A DNA stretch of 34,922 nucleotides from Rhodopirellula sp. (GCA_003513555.1 DOPG01000371.1:1-34922); one strand, 5' to 3'. Shown: positions 8,252 to 17,628, counted from the stretch's first letter. The notes: generated by a model from the sequence alone, not told the origin. Numbers and translations are program-made.

Positions 8252-9008
8252 TGCAGTCATCGGTAATCAATCCGTGGGAGACCGACTGCACCGGGACACT
8301 AGCAGACTTTAGGAACTGGTGTTAGTTCAGTTTTAGCTTGCGTTTTCCCACGATCTGTCACTTCTACGCCAGGATGCACATGGCAAGATGGCTGTTTACC
8401 CAGACTGCTACACTTCATCATGAATGAGAGCAAAAGGTGGCTTTAGTCACCTACCAAGCTGTATTCAGACCACAAGCTCCCCGACCTTCCTGACCGTTGG
8501 GGCGACTGACCTGCTGGTGTTTGCCAAGAGCGGTACTCGAATGGCCGCCTTGGTCTGACCTGCGGAACATCCGATATCTCTTGATACGCGTGGATCGCCA
8601 CTGCGCTTACTCGCTGGATATAGGAATCGATTGCATTGATTTGCTTGTGGCTGCCGTACGCGGGTCAGCTTCCTTTTTTTCTCGCCAGTTCTCCATTCCC
8701 GTAAGATTCGGGGGGTGGAAGTCGAATCTGACAACCACTTCGGATTTCCACTCATCCTCTGGGGGCAAACCTTTGCTCTGTGAAATCAGCGTTCTGATCT
8801 CACACGGCGCAATTTGGGCAGCTTTTAAAGTAGAATACGTTCATCAAATTGCGGTAGACAGAAAAAGATGGCGTTTCGGGAATGTTATTCCCACAGATGA
8901 TCGTTGATTTTGTTGGTTGTTAAATTGATTGTTAAACTGTTGTCGTTGCAATCAGCTCGGGAACCCCAGCACCGGTGATGGCCGACCAGTGTGTGCTTAA
9001 ATCCATTG
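8252..9008. other. Large intergenic region between divergent genes
   Basis: About 750 bp separate the minus-strand methyltransferase from the plus-strand PSCyt1 gene. Apart from the possible gene remnant at 8443-8840, I see nothing definable. Promoters for both flanking genes should lie here. The last 100 bp before the PSCyt1 gene are AT-rich around 8900-8940 (repeated TTGTTA-like words), a plausible promoter zone without a clear consensus. Confidence 0.35.
8443..8840 (-). pseudogene. Possible frameshifted gene remnant, unrecognised
   Basis: Two minus-strand open frames overlap end to end. The first (8607-8840, 78 codons including the stop) reads natural-looking protein, for example PPEDEWKSEVVVRFDFHPPN, ending in SIPISSE. 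The second (8443-8664) reads INAIDSYIQRVSAVAIHAYQ and ends in EYSLVGD. A single indel within the 58-bp overlap (8607-8664) would join them into about 130 codons. No ATG starts the first frame and I recognise no family. A plus-strand frame (8497-8907) and a third minus-strand frame cover the same DNA but look less protein-like. Coding status is uncertain. Confidence 0.3.
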
Positions 9009-12000
9009 ATGAGAGACATGTCCAAAACAGAGCTGATTAAGTTGAAAATACTCCTGCCACGAACTCACGCAGTGAGTGGCCTCATTCGGGGTTTGGGGCT
9101 GGCCTTGGGCCAATTTGCAGGCCTGTCAACTTTGGGTAGGTCGCGTTCAATAATGCTGTCCATGTTGCTGGTTCTAATAGCGACGCCCTTTCCTAGGCTC
9201 TTTGCCGAGGTCGATTTTGTTCGCGGTGTCGCGCCGATTCTGCAACGGCGGTGTTTGAGTTGTCATAACGATAAGGAAAGCAAAGGCGATTTTTCGTTGC
9301 AGACTGCCGAGTCTGCGAAAGAGGATGGTTATGTTGTCGCTGGTGATGCGATGGCGAGTCACTTACTGGAAGTGATTTCGGGTGGTGCTGGTAAACCGCG
9401 GATGCCAAAGAATTCTGATCCTTTGGAAGAGGAACAAGTCGAGCTCATCAGAAAGTGGATTGACGAAGGGGCCAACTGGCCGGCAGATTTCAAAATCACG
9501 GAATCGCGGGTATCCGATTTCAATTGGTGGTCGTATCAAGCGATCCGCAGGCCTGTGGTTCCCAAGTTGCAAAGTGATTGGGTGCGCACCCCCATTGACG
9601 CCTTCGTCCTTCGGAAGCTGAATGAAAAAGACCTCGTAGTTGCACATCAGGCAGATCGCCGAACGTTGATCAGGCGGGTGACCTACGATCTGATTGGTTT
9701 GCCACCCACTCCGCAACAGGTGCAGGATTTTGTTCACGATTCTGCTCCGCAGGCTTATGAGCGTTTGGTAGATCGTTTGCTTGAATCAAAACACTATGGG
9801 GAACGTTGGGCTAGGCATTGGTTGGACGTAGTGAAGTATGCCGACACGTGTGGCTATGACAAAGACAAGTTGCGTCCAAATGCTTGGCCCTACCGCGACT
9901 ATGTGATCCGATCATTTAATGAAGACAAATCCTTCAGTCGTTTTGTTCAAGAACAGATTGCTGGTGATGTTCTTTTTCCGGGGAATCCGGATGGAGTTTT
10001 GGCGCTCGGATTCATTGCTGCTGGTCCTTGGGATTTCATCGGACATGTTGAGGTGCCGGAATCCAAGCTTGATGGCAAAGTTGCTCGCAATCTTGACCGA
10101 GATGACATGGTCTCAGGCGCTCTGAACACTTTTTGCAGCATCACGGTTCAGTGTGCGCGGTGTCACAATCATAAATTTGATCCTATCACGCAGGATCAGT
10201 ATTACGGTCTGCAGTCGATTTTTTCTGCTGTTGATCGTGCTGAACGACCTTACGATCTGGATCCAGATGTTGAGAAACGTCGCGACGCATTGGAGATTGT
10301 GATCGCAGAGCAGCAAAAGCAGTTGGATGCCATCAGTTCTGAGATTGAAAAGGCTGGCGGAGAGAGATTGTTAGACTTGCGCAAGGAAATCAAAGGCCTA
10401 GAAGAACGCGTGAGTTTCAAGAAATCACCTGAGTTTGGCTATCACAGTTCCACGGTGAAACGTAATGACCTGCAAAAATGGGTTGAGATCGACCTGAAGG
10501 ATTCAGTGAATGCTGCACAGATCATTCTGCATGCATGCCATGATGAATTCGGAGGAATAGGAGCAGGCTTTGGTTTTCCGGTGCGGTTTCAGGTAGCTGT
10601 CGATAGCGGACAGGGAGACATGGAAATTGTCCATGACCGCCTGCAGGCTGATGTCGAGAATCCCGGTTTGGAACCGATCGTGATCGACCTGAGTGGCCGC
10701 AATATCCGGAGAGTGCGTGTAACGGCGACCAAGTTAGCGCATCGCAAGAACGATTACATTTTTGCTTTGGGGGAAGTACGTGTTCTGGATGTCGAGGGCA
10801 AGAATCACGCCAAAGGCAAGCCTGTCACGTCACTTGATTCGATTGAGGCGCCCGAGCGATGGGCTAGGCGGAATCTGACTGATGGAGAGTGGCCGCATTA
10901 TCAAGACCTGGATGCTGCCAAGTCATTGGATGTTGCCAAACGCAAATTGGCGAAATTGAATCGTGAAATCGAGACTCCGCAACGAATGAGGGATCGTGCG
11001 TCTGCTAACAAAAAACTGGTAGCGGCGAGATCAGAATTGGCGAAACTGCCCACTGGAAAAATGGTTTACGCAGCAGCCACTCACTTCAAATCACAAGGCA
11101 ATTTCCACGCAACCGAGGGTAAGTTGCGGCCTGTGCATATTTTGCACCGTGGTGAGATCAGCCAACAACGCGCGGTCGCGTCTCCGGGCATGCTGCCGCT
11201 GGGGCAGGGTTTGTCATGGCAAATCGACGCCGCTACTACCGAAGGTGAACGCAGGGCCACCTTGGCTAATTGGTTGACGGATGAACGTCATCCGCTGGTT
11301 TGGAGATCCATTGTTAATCGAATGTGGCAATATCATTTTGGTCGAGGCATTGTGGCAACACCAAATGATTTTGGCCGGATGGGTGCGGTGCCAACACACC
11401 CAGATTTGCTCGACTGGCTGGCAGTCGAGTTTCGTGACGGTGGTGATTGGCTGAAGCCCCAGTCGATGAAAGATTTGCATCGCTTGATGGTGATCAGTAG
11501 TGTTTATCGCCAGAGCTCGGCTGGGCCAAGTTCCAACGGACTAGTCGATGAAAGCAATCAATATCTTTGGCGGATGGCTCGTCGAAGATTGGCGGCAGAG
11601 GAAATACGTGACTCAATCTTGCACGTCAGTGGTTCCATGGATCAAACCATGGGTGGTCCCGGATTCTATTTGTTCAAGCTTGAGCGAACGCAGCATTCTC
11701 CGCATTACGAGTATCACAAATTTGATCCACACGATCCCAAGTCGCATCGTCGCAGCATTTACCGTTTCATCGTCAGGTCACAGCCTGATCCATGGATGAC
11801 AACACTCGATTGTGCCGATTCGTCACAAAGTACACCAAAGCGTAACGAAACCCTCACGTCATTGCAGGCGCTGTCGCTTTTGAATAGCCGTTTCAACCTT
11901 GTGATGGCCGAGAAATTTGCAGCTCGCGTTGCACAAGAACATGACTCATTACAGCAGCAGGTGCATCAGGCGATTCAACTGCTTTTACAACGCGATCCCA

Positions 12001-12104
12001 AGGATAGCGAAGTGGAGGCATTTAGTGCTTACGCACAGGAACACGGTATGAACAATCTATGCAGGTTCCTTTTTAATCTCAGTGAATTTATTTATATCGA
12101 TTGA
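9009..12104 (+). CDS. Exported PSCyt1-DUF1549-DUF1553 protein with discoidin-like insert
   Basis: About 1031 aa. After a hydrophobic export segment ending near LFAEVDF, a planctomycete cytochrome C domain (PSCyt1) carries CLSCH (82-86) and a likely methionine ligand in RMPK (M132). DUF1549 follows (about 192-410), with a second CxxCH in CARCHNHKFDPI (382-386). A coiled-coil-like stretch (about 418-465) precedes a beta-rich F5/8 type C (discoidin)-like region (about 470-600), which in other proteins binds carbohydrate. DUF1553 occupies about 749-1010, with IVNRMWQYHFGRG and the terminal SEFIYID. The function of these domains is unestablished; the haem motifs suggest electron transfer. It pairs with the DUF1501 gene 64 bp downstream. 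The start is uncertain: GTG 8991, ATG 9009 or ATG 9018. Confidence 0.88.
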   Translation: MRDMSKTELIKLKILLPRTHAVSGLIRGLGLALGQFAGLSTLGRSRSIMLSMLLVLIATPFPRLFAEVDFVRGVAPILQRRCLSCHNDKESKGDFSLQTAESAKEDGYVVAGDAMASHLLEVISGGAGKPRMPKNSDPLEEEQVELIRKWIDEGANWPADFKITESRVSDFNWWSYQAIRRPVVPKLQSDWVRTPIDAFVLRKLNEKDLVVAHQADRRTLIRRVTYDLIGLPPTPQQVQDFVHDSAPQAYERLVDRLLESKHYGERWARHWLDVVKYADTCGYDKDKLRPNAWPYRDYVIRSFNEDKSFSRFVQEQIAGDVLFPGNPDGVLALGFIAAGPWDFIGHVEVPESKLDGKVARNLDRDDMVSGALNTFCSITVQCARCHNHKFDPITQDQYYGLQSIFSAVDRAERPYDLDPDVEKRRDALEIVIAEQQKQLDAISSEIEKAGGERLLDLRKEIKGLEERVSFKKSPEFGYHSSTVKRNDLQKWVEIDLKDSVNAAQIILHACHDEFGGIGAGFGFPVRFQVAVDSGQGDMEIVHDRLQADVENPGLEPIVIDLSGRNIRRVRVTATKLAHRKNDYIFALGEVRVLDVEGKNHAKGKPVTSLDSIEAPERWARRNLTDGEWPHYQDLDAAKSLDVAKRKLAKLNREIETPQRMRDRASANKKLVAARSELAKLPTGKMVYAAATHFKSQGNFHATEGKLRPVHILHRGEISQQRAVASPGMLPLGQGLSWQIDAATTEGERRATLANWLTDERHPLVWRSIVNRMWQYHFGRGIVATPNDFGRMGAVPTHPDLLDWLAVEFRDGGDWLKPQSMKDLHRLMVISSVYRQSSAGPSSNGLVDESNQYLWRMARRRLAAEEIRDSILHVSGSMDQTMGGPGFYLFKLERTQHSPHYEYHKFDPHDPKSHRRSIYRFIVRSQPDPWMTTLDCADSSQSTPKRNETLTSLQALSLLNSRFNLVMAEKFAARVAQEHDSLQQQVHQAIQLLLQRDPKDSEVEAFSAYAQEHGMNNLCRFLFNLSEFIYID

Positions 12105-12168
12105 ATGATTGATAGAAGTCACCGTGCAAGTGTCCTGACTATTCATCACCCTTGGCAAATATTGATCC

Positions 12169-13617
12169 ATGAAACCAATGCTTGATAGAAGAGATTTTTT
12201 GCGAGGAACCAGCAGTGGGTTCGGCTCCTTGGCGCTTGCGATGATGCTTCAGGAAGAAGGGTATGCTGACGGCACCGTAAAAGTCTTACACCATCCTCCT
12301 AAGGCCAAGCGGGTGGTGCAACTGTTCATGGGCGGAGCAGCAAGTCACATCGATCTGTGGGATCACAAGCCGATGCTTGAGAAACACCATGGGGAAAAGT
12401 CGGATTTTGGCGAGCATGTTGAGGCTTTCCAAAATGGACTCGGCCCATGGATGAAATCGCCGTTTCCATTCAAGCCCTATGGGCAATCTGGAAAGATGCT
12501 AAGTGACGTCGTTGCGCCGCTCGGTGAATGTGTGGATGACATGACGTTCATTCACAATCTTGTTGGGAAGACAGGGGTTCATTCACAGGCAACCTATTTG
12601 CAGGCAACAGGATTTCAGCGTCCTGGTTTTCCCGGCATGGGGTCTTGGGTTAGTTATGCTTTGGGTTCCATTAACGAGAATCTACCCACTTTTGTCGTCC
12701 TACCTGATCATCGCGGGTTTGCAAGCAACGGACCGAAAAATTGGGGCTCGGCATTCCTTCCAGCGAGTTCTCAGGGGACAGCTATCTTCCCGCAACGCAG
12801 TAATCCAATCGAGGACCTGACGCCGCAGGCAGATTTTGCGACTGCGGAAGGGGATCGTGCCGGGCTCAAGCTGTTGTCGAAATTTAACGGTCAATTTCAG
12901 CGTGAACGACCCGGCGACTCGCGACTCGAAGCCCGGGTCCGATCGTATGAACTGGCGGCTAAAATGCAGCTTAGCGCACCCGAAGCTCTCGATATCTCGG
13001 GTGAACCCGAACACATCATGAAGATGTATGGACTTGATCGTGCAGGGGCCAAGTATCCAGACACGATCAATGCGGCCGAAGAGGAAGAGTATTTCGGTAG
13101 AAAATGTCTGATCGCGCGTCGTCTTTTGGAGCGTGGCGTTCGGTTTGTCCAGATCTGGTCAGGTAACGACAACAGTTTCCCCCGGCGCAATTGGGACAGT
13201 CACGAAAATATTGAAAGGGACCATGGACCGTTAGCACGCGGCATGGCAGTCGGAACCGCCGCGCTGCTGAAAGACCTGAAACAGTCTGGCATGCTCGATG
13301 AAACCATTGTTCTTTGGACAACCGAATTCGGGCGTATGCCAAGTACCCAGGGCAGCAAAGGACGTGATCACAATCCATATGTCTTCACCAACTGGCTTTG
13401 CGGCGGTGGTGTTCGAGGCGGTATGACTCATGGTGAATCTGACCAATGGGGCTATAAGCCGTTGGATCGTGCTAATCCAACGCAGGTCTATGACATCCAC
13501 GCCACCATCCTGCATTTGATGGGTCTTGATCATAAACGGCTGACGGTGCGGCATGATGGGATTGACCGCCGCCTGACGGATGTTCACGGTCATGTTCTAC
13601 GTGAAATAATCGCTTAG
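12169..13617 (+). CDS. Tat-exported DUF1501 protein, copy 1
   Basis: The 482-aa protein has an N-terminal twin-arginine signal (RRDFLRGTSSGFGS, residues 7-20), indicating export in folded form. DUF1501 belongs to the alkaline phosphatase/sulfatase-like fold group. Conserved metal-site-like segments are GGAASHIDLWDHKP (about 55-68), TEFGRMP (about 385-391) and GRDHNP (about 398-403). I see no obvious formylglycine or serine nucleophile motif, so catalysis is uncertain. It sits 64 bp after the PSCyt1 gene and is almost certainly in its operon; this gene order is typical of planctomycetes. Confidence 0.9.
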   Translation: MKPMLDRRDFLRGTSSGFGSLALAMMLQEEGYADGTVKVLHHPPKAKRVVQLFMGGAASHIDLWDHKPMLEKHHGEKSDFGEHVEAFQNGLGPWMKSPFPFKPYGQSGKMLSDVVAPLGECVDDMTFIHNLVGKTGVHSQATYLQATGFQRPGFPGMGSWVSYALGSINENLPTFVVLPDHRGFASNGPKNWGSAFLPASSQGTAIFPQRSNPIEDLTPQADFATAEGDRAGLKLLSKFNGQFQRERPGDSRLEARVRSYELAAKMQLSAPEALDISGEPEHIMKMYGLDRAGAKYPDTINAAEEEEYFGRKCLIARRLLERGVRFVQIWSGNDNSFPRRNWDSHENIERDHGPLARGMAVGTAALLKDLKQSGMLDETIVLWTTEFGRMPSTQGSKGRDHNPYVFTNWLCGGGVRGGMTHGESDQWGYKPLDRANPTQVYDIHATILHLMGLDHKRLTVRHDGIDRRLTDVHGHVLREIIA

Positions 13618-13700
13618 GGCGGATAGGTTTTGCATGCTTTGTTACGAATGCAATCAAGGCGGCTTGACGTCACCACCCTGACAAAGCGAGAACACGCAGT

Positions 13701-14165
13701 ATGAAAATTTGGATTGATGCTGATGCGGCGCCCCGTGACGTGAAAGACGTTGTGTTTCGGGCTGCAAAGAGATTGAGTGTTGAGACAGTGCTGGTCGCGA
13801 ATCAACGAATTGGGATTCCTGCCAACGCAGAAACCGTTTCGATGGTCACTGTCCGTGAAGGAGCTGATGTTGCTGACCGGTACATTGTCCTGAACAGCGA
13901 GTCGGGGGATCTGGTAGTCACCGCAGATATTCCTTTGGCAGCTCTGTTGGTCGATAAGCAAGTGGATGTCATTGATCCTCGAGGAGAATCTTATGACGCC
14001 AGCAACATCGCCAGTCGTCTCTCAATGCGAAACTTCATGGATGACCTTCGGGGCGCTGGTACGGTAACGGGAGGAAGTCGACCGTATGGTGATCGTGACA
14101 AAAAGGCATTTGCCAATACCTTCGATCGTCTGCTGACAAAACTTCTTAAGCGTGCGGCTTCCTGA
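13701..14165 (+). CDS. YaiI/YqxD (UPF0178, DUF188) family protein
   Basis: The 154-aa protein covers the full family length. It begins with the family hallmark MKIWIDADAAPRDVK, an acidic DxD site as in PIN-like nuclease folds. It continues with DLVVTADIPLAALLVD, VIDPRGESYDASNI and the basic, Gly-rich segment GGSRPYGDRDKKAF. Family function is not firmly known; a metal-dependent nuclease-like role is inferred from the fold. It follows the DUF1501 gene by 83 bp on the same strand but is probably an independent housekeeping-type gene. Confidence 0.92.
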   Translation: MKIWIDADAAPRDVKDVVFRAAKRLSVETVLVANQRIGIPANAETVSMVTVREGADVADRYIVLNSESGDLVVTADIPLAALLVDKQVDVIDPRGESYDASNIASRLSMRNFMDDLRGAGTVTGGSRPYGDRDKKAFANTFDRLLTKLLKRAAS

Positions 14166-14217
14166 TTCGAACAAGCCTGACAGCGAGATTAGAAAACATG
14201 GATTCAGCGGATTTGGC

Positions 14218-15576
14218 TTATTCTGAAACGGCAAAGGCTTGACGCAGTTGGGCCCAAACCCATTCGTAGTGTTCTTTGCCAAGACCGTGTCGTTTGTTGG
14301 GATAAATGCGAAATTTTTTCTCACCAGGAATGCGATTGAAAGTATGGAAGCAAGTGGTTGGTGGGCAGACTGAATCCTGCAGACCTACAGACATCAGCGT
14401 TGGGCAGTTGATGCGATCCGCCAGATTCATGGTGTCAAAATAGCTCAGTGTTTGCATTGTCGATTGCCAGTTTCTGTGAGGTTGATCGGCAATCCATTCA
14501 TCCATCTCAGGCCATTGCGTTAATCGAAAGTAGTCTATCCAGTCACATAGAAAAGGAATGTCCGCAATGCAATGGTCGACTCTCGGATCAAGAGCCGCAG
14601 TCGCCAATGCAAAGCCACCTCCCTGGCTGCCACCCCAGACAGCGATCTTTTCCTGATTGACATCTTTGCGGGTTGCGATGAAATCGACCGCCCTAATGCA
14701 ATCGAGATAACTGCCTCGGTAGTAATATATTTGTGGATTATCTAAGCCTCGAATCCAGAAGTTGTTTGGTTTGCCGGGAACGTCTTGTTGGCTGTTTCCA
14801 TGACCTCGGGGATTGAAAGAGAAGACGATCATGTCGTCGCATTTGCCGATGGGCTTCATGTTCTGGCCGTAACCGGGAACACGAATCACTGCGGGAAGTT
14901 CTTCAGTCACATTGCGTGGAACTTCCAGCCAGCCGCGAACTCGGGTTTGGTTATGGCTCCGCATGCTCACTTCGAAGACCTGAATGCGATCATCGCTGAG
15001 ATCGAGGCGTTCTCGGGACTCAAATGCAGGGGGAACGTCTTTCAATTCCTTGATCGCTTGCTCCCAGAATTCCTCAAAGTCAGGTTGCCGTGTTAGGGGG
15101 GCGATCACTTTGTCTGGATTGCATCCAATACGCAGTGTTTGTCGGATCGGTTTCTCTGCTCCACTCTGCGTGAACTCACACACCATTTCTACGAAACCAG
15201 CCTTGGGTACTGTGATGGTGTGAGAGAACGAAACCGATTTTCCGGCATCAATCCTGGTTGGCATTTCTGGGATCAGCGGAAGCGAAGTAGTCGTGCTCTT
15301 CGTGCTCCAGTTGAGCACTCCCGTGGCAACGTGATTTGCTGTATTGCCGATTTTTGCCGTAAATTTAATCGGTGTGTTTGGGGGTGACATTCCCGAGATG
15401 GCGTCTGAACTGAGCGTTAAAGTCAGGAGTTTCTGTTTTTGAGCCGTCGGGTGAAGTAAAGTGGGGCTATTACCGTCCGCAACTTCAGTCCCTACGCTGA
15501 AGTAAATAAAAAACAAAACTGCAGCTACCTGCAGGCAGTCATGGCGCCAGTTCGACGAGGGTGTTGGGAAATTCAT
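14218..15576 (-). CDS. Exported acetyl-xylan-esterase-family alpha/beta hydrolase
   Basis: The 452-aa protein has a signal peptide (about 1-34). An N-terminal beta-sandwich-like region of about 120 residues precedes an AXE1/cephalosporin-C-deacetylase-type alpha/beta hydrolase. The catalytic triad is visible: S317 in GGSQGGG, D401 in LQDSVCPP and H430 in NKRHG. Further family marks are the oxyanion-side VPGYGQN and the FNPRGHGNS segment. Such enzymes remove acetyl groups from sugars; the exact substrate is open. The start at 15576 lies 2 nt after the stop of the upstream hydrolase gene, so the two are probably translationally coupled. An upstream in-frame start at 15609 would overlap that gene. 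Confidence 0.9.
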   Translation of the reverse strand: MNFPTPSSNWRHDCLQVAAVLFFIYFSVGTEVADGNSPTLLHPTAQKQKLLTLTLSSDAISGMSPPNTPIKFTAKIGNTANHVATGVLNWSTKSTTTSLPLIPEMPTRIDAGKSVSFSHTITVPKAGFVEMVCEFTQSGAEKPIRQTLRIGCNPDKVIAPLTRQPDFEEFWEQAIKELKDVPPAFESRERLDLSDDRIQVFEVSMRSHNQTRVRGWLEVPRNVTEELPAVIRVPGYGQNMKPIGKCDDMIVFSFNPRGHGNSQQDVPGKPNNFWIRGLDNPQIYYYRGSYLDCIRAVDFIATRKDVNQEKIAVWGGSQGGGFALATAALDPRVDHCIADIPFLCDWIDYFRLTQWPEMDEWIADQPHRNWQSTMQTLSYFDTMNLADRINCPTLMSVGLQDSVCPPTTCFHTFNRIPGEKKFRIYPNKRHGLGKEHYEWVWAQLRQAFAVSE

Positions 15577-15578
15577 GA

Positions 15579-16598
15579 TCACTTTTCGGTTGTGGATGCA
15601 TTTAGCCAAGTGCTGACGCGGTGGGTCACTTTCGTTGCCGCGCCATGTTGCACAAAATGATCCACATTGGGAATCGTGACTAGTGTCAGGTCATTGTCCA
15701 GCCATTGCCACGTGTCGTTGAGCGCCCCTGGGAGTAAAGCAGTATCGCCAAGTCCATGGATCATCAGTACAGGACATTGCACTCGAGGCATGGCTGTGGC
15801 ATTAGTTGTATAAGGCGGTTTTGGATAATTAGCCTTGTAATAATTTAGCATTCCCTCAAAAGACGATCTTTCAAAAGCCTTCACATATTTCTTTCGAGCG
15901 TCGGGATCTTTTACCCAAAATGCGAGTCCCTTGGCCGTTAGTTGCGACGCAGCCTCGGGAGATTGAAAATGCCGAGCGTAGGCAGACGCTTGCTGCTGTT
16001 TTGGATTGTTTGCAAGCTCTCGTCGTAAACCATTCATGTGGGGCAGGTTCAGAATGACGAGACGGTTCACCATCTTGGGGTAAGTCATGGCACAAGACCA
16101 CGCAACAGCTCCGCCCCAGTCGTGCCCCATGACGACTGCTTTTTCATGACCAAAGTGTTCAATCAATGCCTTGACATCGTTTACCAGTTTCGGCATTGCG
16201 TAATTTTCAACGCCAACCGGTTGATCGCTTAGGTTGTAGCCCCGCTGATCAAACGCAACGACCTGAAACGTCTTTGCCAATTCAGGCATTTGATGTCGCC
16301 AGGTGTACCAATAATCAGGAAAGCCATGAATCATGATCAGCAGGGGCCCCTTGCCAGCCGTGACGTAATGGATCCGCGTGTCGCCTGATTTCGCGAAACC
16401 GTGCTCGCCTAGAGAGCTTATTTTCACTTCCGGTTCTGCTGCTTGCAGTCCACTACGGGCAAAGCTGAAAGCACCAGTGAAAGTCAAAATCGCAATCATC
16501 AACAGCAGGTGCGGGTGAGGAACCCGATGCGGGGCCGTTGAGATCAGCTGTCCCTTTTTACGCCTCGTTTTTGGCCGCTGGCGAGTCTGGTTGAACAT
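15579..16598 (-). CDS. Exported epoxide-hydrolase-like alpha/beta hydrolase
   Basis: The 339-aa protein has a basic N-terminus and a membrane or signal segment (about 28-53). The alpha/beta hydrolase has HGFPDYW (91-97), typical of epoxide hydrolases, an aspartate nucleophile D160 in GHDWGG, a probable acid D285 in HGLGDTALL and the catalytic H314 in VDHFV. The aspartate nucleophile with HGxP argues for epoxide hydrolase or haloacid/haloalkane dehalogenase relatives rather than a serine esterase. A cap-domain tyrosine pair (LNYYKANYP, about 251-259) fits epoxide-ring activation. It is the first gene of a two-gene operon with the AXE-type hydrolase. Confidence 0.88.
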   Translation of the reverse strand: MFNQTRQRPKTRRKKGQLISTAPHRVPHPHLLLMIAILTFTGAFSFARSGLQAAEPEVKISSLGEHGFAKSGDTRIHYVTAGKGPLLIMIHGFPDYWYTWRHQMPELAKTFQVVAFDQRGYNLSDQPVGVENYAMPKLVNDVKALIEHFGHEKAVVMGHDWGGAVAWSCAMTYPKMVNRLVILNLPHMNGLRRELANNPKQQQASAYARHFQSPEAASQLTAKGLAFWVKDPDARKKYVKAFERSSFEGMLNYYKANYPKPPYTTNATAMPRVQCPVLMIHGLGDTALLPGALNDTWQWLDNDLTLVTIPNVDHFVQHGAATKVTHRVSTWLNASTTEK

Positions 16599-16988
16599 GA
16601 AATAGATCTTGCGAGGAAATGTATAGTGTTGTGGGGCGGTTCACAGTATGGGCCGAGTACATGACCCGCAGACCATTTTTTTACTGATTGGTGGGCTGGA
16701 AATCCAAAATCCATCAGCGAGCGTCAGAAACGCCGCAAACCTTCATCCGGGATACAGCTTTCCAGCATACCTGCAGTGCAGGGAAACATCGCCGCCCCTC
16801 CGACGGGGTGGTGCTGTCAGGAAACCAAATCAGAAAGCTGGAATCTTGTCGTATGCTGATCTTGAACAACTCGCTTCGTATCTGGCCGCAGTAAGGATAG
16901 ACTTGGTGGTCAACGGAATTACCCGAGAAATTCACAGAACACACAGATCGTCGTCTTTACCCGCTATGAATGCTGCGATGGCGGATAC
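16599..16988. other. Intergenic region between divergent genes
   Basis: These 390 bp separate the minus-strand hydrolase operon from the plus-strand pth2 gene and should hold both promoters. A plus-strand frame of 120 codons (16648-17010) has no family resemblance and overlaps pth2, so I did not call it. A short imperfect hairpin (CCGCCCC / GGGGTGG, near 16792-16811) has no T-run. Confidence 0.4.
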
Positions 16989-17414
16989 ATGCACTGGGAA
17001 GAAAGAGTGAGCCAAGAAACATCGGTACAGGATCGAGCTTACAAGCAGGTCATCGTGATGCGTCATGATTTGAAGATGCGACGTGGCAAACAGATTGCCC
17101 AAGGTGCGCATGCATCGATGGCGTTTCTGGCTTCACGGTTAAAAGTATCGGGACGCGTCTCGATGAATGAATTTGATGAGGCCGCCCAAGCTTGGCTGTC
17201 GGGTGGCTTTGCGAAAATTTGTTGTCGTGTTGACAGTGAAGATGAATTGCTGGCGATCCGTGATCTGGCGACTCAGCAGGGTTTGGAGGTTCATTTGATC
17301 ACCGACAGTGGCAAAACCGAATTTCATGGAGTGGCCACGAACACATGTTTGGCAATTGGACCTGATGAATCCTTCAAAATAGATACCATCACCGGAAAAT
17401 TGAAATTACTTTGA
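16989..17414 (+). CDS. pth2: Peptidyl-tRNA hydrolase, Pth2 family
   Basis: The 141-aa protein matches the archaeal/eukaryotic-type peptidyl-tRNA hydrolase 2. It has the signature YKQVIVMRHDLKMRRGKQIAQGAHAS (written here as consecutive pieces YKQVIVMRHDLKMRRG and KQIAQGAHAS), a KICCRVDSEDEL strand-helix, and the closing HLITDSGKTEF and TCLAIGP segments. The enzyme frees tRNA from peptidyl-tRNA that drops off ribosomes. Compared with typical Pth2 there is an N-terminal extension of about 17 residues. A GTG at 17007, preceded by a GGGAAG-like site, would shorten it and is a reasonable alternative start. Confidence 0.9.
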   Translation: MHWEERVSQETSVQDRAYKQVIVMRHDLKMRRGKQIAQGAHASMAFLASRLKVSGRVSMNEFDEAAQAWLSGGFAKICCRVDSEDELLAIRDLATQQGLEVHLITDSGKTEFHGVATNTCLAIGPDESFKIDTITGKLKLL

Positions 17415-17628
17415 GGTGCAAGTTGTCCTGATTGCCGAGAAGCCTCCACTGTGGGGTGGATTGAGCAGGATTCCATGGTCAGCTCCAAATCATTCCCATT
17501 GAAATATACTTGTTCCCAGAATGCTCATCCCCAGAGATCGACTGCGGTCAAGGGTGCGAGTGGCTAGACTAATAGTATTCCTGCCTTTGTTGTTTATCTC
17601 ACCCGCCTTTGTGAACACCTGTTTTTTT

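Noticed and set aside
8497..8907. 136-codon plus-strand open frame in the large gap
   Set aside because: The sequence (many Trp, Cys, Ser and Arg, no recognisable motif) looks like a shadow; the minus-strand frames over the same DNA read more like protein.
16792..16811. GC-rich hairpin as a terminator
   Set aside because: No T-run on either strand, and it lies between divergent promoters rather than downstream of a gene.
16648..17010. 120-codon plus-strand frame before pth2
   Set aside because: No family resemblance, no ribosome site, and it overlaps the start of pth2.
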